This document shows, piece by piece, positions 51,497 to 58,593 of a stretch of DNA of 64,000 bases (position 1 is the first letter of the stretch; every line of letters begins with the position of its first letter). The notes under the pieces are model-generated. The model made no database searches and was not told the DNA's origin. It saw only the letters and a list, made by a program, of their open reading frames with translations. Source of the DNA: Balneola sp. (GTDB lineage: Bacteria > Bacteroidota > Rhodothermia > Balneolales > Balneolaceae); NCBI GenBank assembly GCA_003712055.1, contig RHLJ01000001.1:744001-808000 (forward strand), written 5' to 3'. The position numbers and the translations under genes are program-made.

Positions 51497-52858
51497 TTAT
51501 CCTACCCAAACTGTCTTTGCATTTACAAATTCGCGGATTCCGTACAATCCCAGCTCTCTTCCATAACCAGATTGCTTGATCCCGCCAAAAGGTAAGCGGG
51601 GATCGGATTTCACAAAGCCATTCACAAAACAACATCCCGCTTCCAGGTACCTGGAGGCAATCTCCTCTCCTTTTTTTACATCATTGGTAAACACCGCGGC
51701 TCCTAAGCCAAAGTTGGTATCATTGGCAATCTGGATGGCTTCCTCTTCATCTCTCACTTTAATAATGGCTGCAACAGGACCAAATAACTCCTCTTCATAA
51801 GCCGGCATGCCTTTGGTAACATCAGTCAAGATGCTTACCGGATAAAAAGCTCCTTGAGATTCCGGTTTCTCACATCCTATAATAGGGGTAGCTCCAAGCT
51901 TTATACTCCCCTGAACCTGTTTATGTAGCTCATTTCGAAGATCAATTCGGGCCATAGGCCCAATATCCACTCCTTCATCAAAAGGATTTCCTATCGTTTT
52001 GGATGACATCAACTCAGTGAATTGCTCCAGAAACTCATCATATACCGATTCAACAACAATAAATCGTTTCGCGGCAATACAAGTCTGCCCCGAATTAAGC
52101 AGCCTCGAAGTCACGCATAATTCAGCCGCTTTCGAAATATCTGCATCAGAAAAGATTAAATAGGGATCACTGCCACCGAGCTCCAATACGGTTTTCTTGA
52201 GGGCCTCTCCAGCCTGACTTGCCACTATCTTCCCCGCCCTGGTACTCCCTGTAAGTGTTACCGCTGCAATTCCGGCATGTTGAATAACCGGCCTCATGTC
52301 TTCGTTCTCAAATAGAACAGTTCGAAAGAGATTCGATGGGATTCCAGCTTGATGTACTAACTCTTCGATTTTTAATGCACATCCTGTGGTTATTTCCGCG
52401 TGCTTTAAGATCACGCCATTTCCAGCCATTAGTGCCGGAGCACCAAACCTGAATAGCTGCCAGAATGGAAAATTCCATGGCATAATGGACAATACTACCC
52501 CCAATGGTTGGAAAGTGACATAACTTTTTGAAGCTTCGGTCGCTACCGTTTTATCCCTCAAAAATTCCTCTGCATGCTCGGCATAATATTCACACACCCA
52601 GGCACATTTTTCAACTTCTGAAATTCCCTGAGCCAGTGGCTTTCCCATTTCCAGTGCCATAAGCTGGGCAAGTTCTTCTTTCTGTTCCCTCAGCAAAGAT
52701 GCAATTTTTAAAAGAAGGGGTTTACGATTTTCAAATGTTCGTTTAGCCCATTCTTTTTGAGCAGCATTTGCATCCGATACGATTTGCTCGAACTCGGTAA
52801 ACGAAGTATTAGGGTATTCCCGGATTAGCTCACCGGAGGCTGGATTGATAGTCTTCAT
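51497..52858 (-). CDS. Succinate-semialdehyde dehydrogenase-like aldehyde dehydrogenase
   Basis: 453 residues, the short SSADH type. Catalytic cysteine in NSGQTCIAAKRFI, general-base glutamate in TVLELGGSDPYLI, oxyanion asparagine in SIMPWNFPFWQLF and cofactor turn LTGSTRAGKIV. It would oxidise succinate semialdehyde to succinate with NAD(P). The aminotransferase gene just upstream (14 bases) fits the other half of a 4-aminobutyrate route, but both assignments are by family only. The gene ends three bases from the convergent GlxA gene. Confidence 0.87.
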   Translation of the reverse strand: MKTINPASGELIREYPNTSFTEFEQIVSDANAAQKEWAKRTFENRKPLLLKIASLLREQKEELAQLMALEMGKPLAQGISEVEKCAWVCEYYAEHAEEFLRDKTVATEASKSYVTFQPLGVVLSIMPWNFPFWQLFRFGAPALMAGNGVILKHAEITTGCALKIEELVHQAGIPSNLFRTVLFENEDMRPVIQHAGIAAVTLTGSTRAGKIVASQAGEALKKTVLELGGSDPYLIFSDADISKAAELCVTSRLLNSGQTCIAAKRFIVVESVYDEFLEQFTELMSSKTIGNPFDEGVDIGPMARIDLRNELHKQVQGSIKLGATPIIGCEKPESQGAFYPVSILTDVTKGMPAYEEELFGPVAAIIKVRDEEEAIQIANDTNFGLGAAVFTNDVKKGEEIASRYLEAGCCFVNGFVKSDPRLPFGGIKQSGYGRELGLYGIREFVNAKTVWVG

Positions 52859-52872
52859 AACTGAAGATGAAA

Positions 52873-54057
52873 TTAGACATTTCTGGATATACTACCAGCT
52901 ATCAATTCCAATACTTCGTCAATCATTTCCTCTCCGAGAATAAGTGGTGGGGCGAAGCGAATTAGAGAGTCGGAATGAAGAGTCCATCCCAGAATTATTC
53001 CAAAACTCATGCACTCTTTAACAACAGCCTCGGTAAGCTCTTTACTCGCAAGTTGAATACCAAGCATCGCTCCTTTTCCGCGTACTTCTACAATTCCTTC
53101 GCCCTGTAATCTATTCTTTGCCTTCTCTTCAATAAGTTTGGCTGTCGCAAGATAATTTCCACTCAACAGTTCTTCCAAAGTAGCCAAAGCAGCGGCACAA
53201 CTTACCGGGTGCCCGCCAAAGGTTGTTACATGATTTAAAGGCGGATCATACATAAATGCTTTGAAGATTTCTTCTGAAGAAACAAATGCCCCTATTGGCA
53301 TCCCTCCACCCATAGCCTTGGCCATACATAAAATATCCGGTTGAACTTCAAAGTGCTGAAAGGCAAATAGCTTACCGGTACGTCCAAAACCGGATTGAAT
53401 CTCATCGAAAATTAATAGCGCTCCTGCTTCCGTACATTTCTTTCTGATTTTCTTGAGCCAACCACTTTCCGCTGGAATAATCCCACCTTCTCCCTGAATA
53501 GGTTCCATTATAACTGCTGCAATGGAATCATCAATAGCTTCGATTCCTTTCAACGAATTGAAATCAAGAAAGTGAATATCCGGCAATAGAGGCAGGTAGG
53601 GATCACGGTATACATCCCGACCTGTAACACTAAGCGAACCATGTGTGTCTCCATGGTAGCTATTTCTAAATGCTATAAGCTTAGTTCTCTTAGTATGTTT
53701 TTTTGCAAGTTTAAGAGCCCCTTCATTTGCCTCCGTTCCACTATTTACAAAATATACCTGATCCAATCCTTCAGGTAACTTTTTGGTCAGAAGCTCAGCA
53801 AGTTCTAGTTGAGGTTTTTGGATGAATTCTCCATAAACCATTACATGCAGATGCTTCTCTAGCTGATCTTTTACAGCCTCAATAATAGCCGGGTGACGAT
53901 GCCCCAGACTACTAACCGCAATTCCGGAAATTAAATCAGTAAATCGTTTTCCATTGGTGGTATAGATATAAGGACCTTGGGCATGGCTAATTTCCAAACC
54001 CAATGGTGAATCACTCGTTTGAGCAATACTCTTCTTAAATCTCTCTAAATATGTCAT
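52873..54057 (-). CDS. Class III aminotransferase (4-aminobutyrate/acetylornithine type)
   Basis: 394 residues from the ATG at 54057 (MTYLERFKKSIAQTSDSPLGLEISHAQG); a GTG three codons earlier is possible. The PLP lysine is in LCMAKAMGGGMPIGAFV, the aspartate in LLIFDEIQSGFGRTGKLF, and the phosphate/ring contacts in FVNSGTEANEGALKLAKKHT. Family members interconvert amino groups of omega-amino acids. In operon with the SSADH-like gene it most likely acts as GABA or a related omega-aminotransferase; acetylornithine aminotransferase is the alternative. Confidence 0.87.
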   Translation of the reverse strand: MTYLERFKKSIAQTSDSPLGLEISHAQGPYIYTTNGKRFTDLISGIAVSSLGHRHPAIIEAVKDQLEKHLHVMVYGEFIQKPQLELAELLTKKLPEGLDQVYFVNSGTEANEGALKLAKKHTKRTKLIAFRNSYHGDTHGSLSVTGRDVYRDPYLPLLPDIHFLDFNSLKGIEAIDDSIAAVIMEPIQGEGGIIPAESGWLKKIRKKCTEAGALLIFDEIQSGFGRTGKLFAFQHFEVQPDILCMAKAMGGGMPIGAFVSSEEIFKAFMYDPPLNHVTTFGGHPVSCAAALATLEELLSGNYLATAKLIEEKAKNRLQGEGIVEVRGKGAMLGIQLASKELTEAVVKECMSFGIILGWTLHSDSLIRFAPPLILGEEMIDEVLELIAGSISRNV

Positions 54058-54139
54058 GCTATTCACTTTAAAAACCTAAATGGTGCAAAAGTAAGGCATA
54101 ACCATACTAAAATAGAAAAATGTAGAACTTATGTAGACC

Positions 54140-54754
54140 CTATATTGATAATTGTGCAGCAAATTCTTGTTGAGAAGTTGATCCTTTATCCTTCGCATAG
54201 AAAGTATGAAGATTTTTGGAAGCTTCCTTCGGACCAACTGCGGGGTTCCTTTTTTCAGATAAATACTTTTTTTGTACTTCTATTGGCCTTGGCCCCCAGC
54301 TTCCAAGTACTTCCAGGGTCTCAGAATCTAGTATAACTACTTTAGGTATTGAGCGACTTTTCCCATCAGTTAAAAACTGGTCTATAATCTCTGGATGTTC
54401 GTCTCTTAATATCACTTTTAGGGCTATATTTGGATTTAGCTCTGCCATTTTATTTATGAATGGTAAAATCTGAGCTGAATCTCCGCACCATCCTTCAGTA
54501 ATCACCAACCAGATTTGTGGACGCTCAATGGCCTCTACAATTGCTTTTACTTCTGGCAGAATCTGACCACGTTTGTCCCAACGATGAGTTCGCTGTAAAT
54601 TCAACTTCGTGTAGTTAAGGTTGCTCTCACTGTTCTCATGATTCGTAACCTCGCCTTTTTCCAATAACTCTTCGGTTAATTTATTAAATCGGGTATAAGA
54701 ATAGGCATTGTTAATAATATCATTGGTTATCGGGGAAGTAATAATAGCATTCAT
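54140..54754 (-). CDS. Thioredoxin-fold protein with WCGDS active site
   Basis: 204 residues. The thioredoxin fold is clear from about 75 (QIWLVITEGWCGDSAQILPFINKMAE ... IPKVVILDSETLEVLGSWGPRP). The redox motif is CGDS instead of CxxC, so only one cysteine remains and disulfide exchange needs another partner. This is the pattern of the small 'thioredoxin family' group seen in Bacteroidota- and Bacillota-type genomes. Divergent from the next gene across a 117-base gap with a palindrome. Confidence 0.82.
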   Translation of the reverse strand: MNAIITSPITNDIINNAYSYTRFNKLTEELLEKGEVTNHENSESNLNYTKLNLQRTHRWDKRGQILPEVKAIVEAIERPQIWLVITEGWCGDSAQILPFINKMAELNPNIALKVILRDEHPEIIDQFLTDGKSRSIPKVVILDSETLEVLGSWGPRPIEVQKKYLSEKRNPAVGPKEASKNLHTFYAKDKGSTSQQEFAAQLSI

Positions 54755-54805
54755 GACAAAAATTTTGATGTTTGAACATTGAAAATGTACGAGCTTCTAC
54801 TTTTG

Positions 54806-54827
54806 ATTGATAATTGACATTATCAAT
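54806..54827. promoter_or_regulatory. Perfect palindrome between divergent genes
   Basis: ATTGATAAT (54806-54814) TGAC ATTATCAAT (54819-54827). A 9-bp perfect dyad. The half site GATAAT/ATTATC recalls iron-regulator or peroxide-regulator boxes, but their spacers are one base, not four. Confidence 0.5.
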
Positions 54828-54871
54828 AGAGCTAATAGCATAATCAAAGCTTAAAGCCGTATCTTTCGTTC

Positions 54872-55771
54872 GTGCAATTGCAACAGGAAACATCAGCCTC
54901 TACTTATATTCATACCATTCTGCCTGAACAGGTTTGGAAGAACTTAAAACGCGTTCATGAAGATCGTGTGGATTTTCTTATAAAGGATTATTTAAAAGCT
55001 CGCTCTTCTGGAAAGAAACAGCCCGTAATGGATTTCCTGTTTGAATATTATGCTTTCCGGCCTTCTGCCCTTCGAAGATGGTCCCCTGGAATTGGAGTAG
55101 CTTTAGAAGTGAGCGATCCGGAACAACTCCCGGAACTTTCAGAACTACATATTGAAGATGGTATAGCCTACTTGAATCCAGAATTGTTTCCTGAAAAGCG
55201 GAGAAAGTCAGCAAAATGGATTGCCCAGCTATTAGAAAATACCCAGAACAAACGACCTTCTTTCGGTTGTTTTGGAATGCACGAATGGGCGATGGTATAC
55301 CGAGCGGAAAGCCCAAGACACCAGCAGGTTCCACTTCGAATGAGCCCTGAACAGCTCACCGAATTTGTAGAATCTCGCCCGCTTGTCTGCACACATTTTG
55401 ATGCCTACCGCTTCTTCACCCCCAAAGCTGTTCCAATGAATAAGTTCAAGCTTTCCAGGGAAGTATTTGCTGACATGGAACAACCAGGCTGTATCCATTC
55501 TAACATGGATTTATACAAATGGGCATTCAAACTATACCCATGGATGAGCAGTGACATTATCCTCGAAGCCTTTGAGCTAGCTTGTGAAGCGAGAGAGATT
55601 GATATGAAAGCCAGTCCTTATGATTTAAGAAAAGACGGACTGGAGCCCATCAAAATTGAGACCGAAGAAGGAAGACTGGAATACATTCAGGCTCAGGAAA
55701 CTATTTTTGAGAGGGGAGAAAAGATCAGAGTTAAATTATTGCTTGGTCTACAAAATCTTTCTTTTGATTAA
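54872..55771 (+). CDS. Unknown conserved protein of the group often labelled 3-methyladenine DNA glycosylase
   Basis: 299 residues from a GTG. Dense conserved blocks: FEYYAFRPSALRRWSPGIGVALE, RPSFGCFGMHEWAMVYR, LVCTHFDAYRFFTPKAVPMNKF and GCIHSNMDLYKWAFKLYPW. These match a family I remember as carrying the name 3-methyladenine DNA glycosylase in actinobacterial annotations, but no helix-hairpin-helix or catalytic aspartate signature is visible and I do not endorse that activity. The His/Asp-rich pattern (GMHEWAMV, THFDAYRFF, IHSNMDLYKW) suggests a metal or phosphate enzyme. Stand-alone. Confidence 0.8.
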   Translation: MQLQQETSASTYIHTILPEQVWKNLKRVHEDRVDFLIKDYLKARSSGKKQPVMDFLFEYYAFRPSALRRWSPGIGVALEVSDPEQLPELSELHIEDGIAYLNPELFPEKRRKSAKWIAQLLENTQNKRPSFGCFGMHEWAMVYRAESPRHQQVPLRMSPEQLTEFVESRPLVCTHFDAYRFFTPKAVPMNKFKLSREVFADMEQPGCIHSNMDLYKWAFKLYPWMSSDIILEAFELACEAREIDMKASPYDLRKDGLEPIKIETEEGRLEYIQAQETIFERGEKIRVKLLLGLQNLSFD

Positions 55772-55778
55772 GCAAAGC

Positions 55779-56696
55779 TTAGTCATCTCTTTCTAAACTT
55801 GTGGGAAAAGTACTTGTTAGGTTAGAATCTATACAAAAAGAATCAAAGCTCACTGGAGGTATAATTACACTTGGTATGTCATGAGGTATTTTCTCGTTGA
55901 GTAGGGAGGAAATAAAACCATTAATTGTGCTACTTCCGCCTCCTAAAGTATTATAAACTCCAACTACTCTTGGAGTAAGAATAGTATCATCTTCATATAA
56001 TTTAGCTTTAATAGCTCCTAATGATACAATTGCGTTTTGTATAGTTGTATCGTCAATCTTACCTGGAACTGGGATTAAACTTGAAACAGAGGGACCACTA
56101 ATACCCAATGTTTGAACTACTAGGGTTCCTGACGCTTTTTTTGCTTCAGCAGCAGCTGCTACTGCAAAAAGATTACCTAAATCCACACTTCCTTCGAAAA
56201 TACTCACAGTTGCTGTTAATCTAAGTCCTACTCCTATATATACTGGAACTACATTTATTTCTGTCTCGTTATCTAATTTTTCATTCCTACTAACAAGTTC
56301 ATAACTACTGTCGCTATTTTTTTTTACGGTAAGTGAGTTGGTATTGAACTTTACATAGTCGAGAACAATAATATACTTCCCTCCTGAAACACCAAGTGTT
56401 GCGGGACCAAATGTAACTGACCCATTTCCTGTTATCTCTCCACTAGCAATTCGAATTGTCTCATCGGGCAGAGAATTTAACTTTAACTCGTTAGTAATTA
56501 AATCAAGAGAATAAAGCGTAGGTGAAAATCCTCCTAAAGAGTCTAGAGCATATAACTCAACTGGAAGCGGATCAATAGGTGTATATCCGTAAGAAGGAGC
56601 ATTATTTGAATCAGAAATTGTATCTGGAATATTAATGGATCCGCCCTGTGAGCAACTTGCTAAAAGAAAAAGGAGAAGTGGAAATATTTTTTTCAT
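55779..56696 (-). CDS. Unknown lipoprotein
   Basis: 305 residues from the ATG at 56696 (MKKIFPLLLFLLASCSQGG), with lipobox LLASC. The rest is beta-rich with hydrophobic strands (YIIVLDYVKFNTNSLTVKKN, VPVYIGVGLRLTATVSIFEG, SLGNLFAVAAAAEAKKASGTLVVQTLGI) and little charge. No family recognised. Codon use is AT-rich. The region from 56697 to 56870 upstream is very AT-rich and otherwise empty; a family A-like repeat follows. Confidence 0.72.
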   Translation of the reverse strand: MKKIFPLLLFLLASCSQGGSINIPDTISDSNNAPSYGYTPIDPLPVELYALDSLGGFSPTLYSLDLITNELKLNSLPDETIRIASGEITGNGSVTFGPATLGVSGGKYIIVLDYVKFNTNSLTVKKNSDSSYELVSRNEKLDNETEINVVPVYIGVGLRLTATVSIFEGSVDLGNLFAVAAAAEAKKASGTLVVQTLGISGPSVSSLIPVPGKIDDTTIQNAIVSLGAIKAKLYEDDTILTPRVVGVYNTLGGGSSTINGFISSLLNEKIPHDIPSVIIPPVSFDSFCIDSNLTSTFPTSLERDD

Positions 56697-56870
56697 AGTC
56701 CTTATCAATATATAATTATATCAACTTGTATATAGATAAATAAATAATATAAAGATATAAGTGTAATTCAGTAGATGTTAACTCTGAGTTTTCCAATTAG
56801 TTCTAATTCTATTTGGCTTTAAAAAATATTTATTAATCGACTTTTTCGAAAACTCGCCTGTTTTCACTTT

Positions 56871-56975
56871 TTCATCCTGAGCGTCCCTTTAGAAGGATCA
56901 TCCCGGGCTTGACCCGGTATTTGAAAAGTTAGCTCCTTTTCTCCACCAAAGATCCCGGATCAAGTCCGGGATGAC
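56871..56975. repeat. Composite palindromic repeat related to family A
   Basis: Begins with the family A arm TTCATCCTGAGCG, then an inverted pair TCATCCCGGGCTTGACCCGG (56899-56918) and CCGGATCAAGTCCGGGATGA (56955-56974) with two mismatches over 20 bases. Sits in the gap between the unknown lipoprotein and anmK, ending near the anmK stop. Confidence 0.7.
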
Positions 56976-56982
56976 GTTATGA

Positions 56983-58128
56983 TCATAAGCTCACTTTCCC
57001 CAAGCTCGTCTTTTCTCCATTCACCAAAAACTGTTCACCAGTAACCAACGCATTCGCTAAAAAAGCCATCAGTGCTGCCTCTTTAGCATCCGGATTCATT
57101 CCCAACACTTCAAAATTTCGGAGTTCAATGTTCAACTGCTCAGCGTTCCCTACTCCTTCCATAATCACCGAATTATGCACTCCACCTCCACTCACATATA
57201 ACTCAAAGACCTTCTCTTCAGCAATAGCATCAAAAGCTCGAAGAATACTTTTTATGGTAAGCCCAGTTAGCGTAGCCACTAAATCTTCTGGGCTCAATTC
57301 AATGTCATAACTTTGCATAAGCTGCTCTACAATGTCCAGATTGAAATCTTCCTGCCCAGTAGTTTTGGGAAAAGCTTTTCGGAAATATGGTTCTAGCAAG
57401 AGATACTTCAAAAGCTCAGAGTGTACCTCTCCTGAAGCTGCAGTCTTTCCTCCTTTATCAAAAGGCTGGTTGAAATACTTTTTCATCACTTCATTGATGA
57501 GCGTATTTCCGGGACCAGTATCTGAGGTCAGCATCTCTTCTCCACTTTCTTTAGATGGAAGCCAGGTGAAGTTGGCGATCCCACCAATATTCAACAGCAT
57601 TCTGTGTTTGGCCTGATGGCGAAACAACCGTTCATCCATTAAGGCGACAAGTGGCGCTCCTTGCCCACCTGCAGCTGTATGTTTTTGCCGGAAATCAGAA
57701 ATAGTGATAATCCCAGTTTTGTGGGCAATGTGATCTCCATCCACAATTTGTAATGTACTGGTTTGATGCTCGGCAGGATGATGGTAAATCGTCTGGCCAT
57801 GACTCCCAATCAGGTCAACCTCTTCCCGCTTCACTCCCCATTCATTTAACGCTTCCAACACCCATTCGGCATATAAATGAGCCAACTCGGTGTTAAGTGC
57901 GGTTACCTCCTGTAAATCTACCCGTGACTTTGATTGTATCGCTGCAATCCTGGATCTGAGCCTGGAATCATAGTCTACCGTCTTGAACTGCTTCACTTTC
58001 ACCAACTCCGAATCACACTCACAAAGTGCAATATCTAATCCATCCAGAGAAGTACCGGACATCAATCCGATGATAGTTCGAGAAGATTTCTGAGCTACTT
58101 CTGAAAGTTTTGCCAATGGCTTGTTCAT
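56983..58128 (-). CDS. anmK: Anhydro-N-acetylmuramic acid kinase
   Basis: 381 residues. Recycles peptidoglycan: phosphorylates and opens 1,6-anhydro-MurNAc. Phosphate loop TIIGLMSGTSLDGLDIALCE, substrate motif LIGSHGQTIYHHPAEHQT, base region SDFRQKHTAAGGQGAPLVALMDE, GGIANFTWLP, and DTGPGNTLINEVM are all intact. Divergent from the 81-residue acidic protein. No MurNAc-6-P etherase gene is nearby. Confidence 0.93.
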   Translation of the reverse strand: MNKPLAKLSEVAQKSSRTIIGLMSGTSLDGLDIALCECDSELVKVKQFKTVDYDSRLRSRIAAIQSKSRVDLQEVTALNTELAHLYAEWVLEALNEWGVKREEVDLIGSHGQTIYHHPAEHQTSTLQIVDGDHIAHKTGIITISDFRQKHTAAGGQGAPLVALMDERLFRHQAKHRMLLNIGGIANFTWLPSKESGEEMLTSDTGPGNTLINEVMKKYFNQPFDKGGKTAASGEVHSELLKYLLLEPYFRKAFPKTTGQEDFNLDIVEQLMQSYDIELSPEDLVATLTGLTIKSILRAFDAIAEEKVFELYVSGGGVHNSVIMEGVGNAEQLNIELRNFEVLGMNPDAKEAALMAFLANALVTGEQFLVNGEKTSLGKVSL

Positions 58129-58172
58129 AGTTCAAACTCGGGCTATTTTAGCAACCAATCAATCCCATTCCT

Positions 58173-58418
58173 ATGAGCACTCCAGAAGAAGTTGATTACC
58201 AATCCTACGAAGAAGACCTAGAACTTTTAATTAACACTCTGAAAGAGAGTTTTGAGTCAAGTGAAGCCGAATACCATGTGGATGAACACAATGATGCACT
58301 CTACATCAAACTGGAAGGCTTGGAGGATTATACTCAGGAGGAAATTGTGGAGATAGCCGGGCCTATTTTGGGAGAACTGGATATGGATTTCGAGGAGATA
58401 GTGTTCCTTCCATTTTAA
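58173..58418 (+). CDS. Small acidic protein
   Basis: 81 residues, about a third Glu or Asp (YEEDLELLINTLKESFESSEAEYHVDE ... GLEDYTQEEIVEIAGPILGELDMDFEEIVFLPF). No signal or membrane segment, so cytoplasmic. No family recognised. Alpha-beta alternation suggests a small compact fold, possibly a binding partner for a basic protein. Confidence 0.68.
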   Translation: MSTPEEVDYQSYEEDLELLINTLKESFESSEAEYHVDEHNDALYIKLEGLEDYTQEEIVEIAGPILGELDMDFEEIVFLPF

Positions 58419-58445
58419 TTCTCTCATTACTTTCTTTCCTTTTTA

Positions 58446-58521
58446 GTCATCCTGAGCATACTTGCGAAGGATCTTATTGACTTATTATCCGGTTATATTC
58501 TTCGCTTTCAATCAGAATGAC
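58446..58521. repeat. Palindromic repeat family A (copy 4)
   Basis: From GTCATCCTGAGC to TCAGAATGAC. Its left 27 bases (CATCCTGAGCATACTTGCGA and on to AGGATCT) are identical to copy 2; the middle is more diverged. It overlaps an open frame that continues into the next gene but lies upstream of the real start. Confidence 0.8.
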
Positions 58522-58593
58522 GAAATATCTAAAAAAGCGCTTTTTTATACCTCTGAGCTTCGTATTTTTGAGCAAAATAATTCAGATTTGTTA

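Noticed and set aside
54806-54827. Fur box
   Set aside because: Half sites resemble GATAAT/ATTATC but the 7-1-7 spacing is not met, and neither flanking gene is an iron gene.
56697-56870. Small RNA or riboswitch in the AT-rich leader of the unknown lipoprotein
   Set aside because: No stable hairpins, T-runs or known aptamer words could be found by eye.
58173-58418. Antitoxin of a toxin-antitoxin pair
   Set aside because: The small acidic protein has no adjacent toxin-like gene and no DNA-binding motif; both neighbours are metabolic enzymes.
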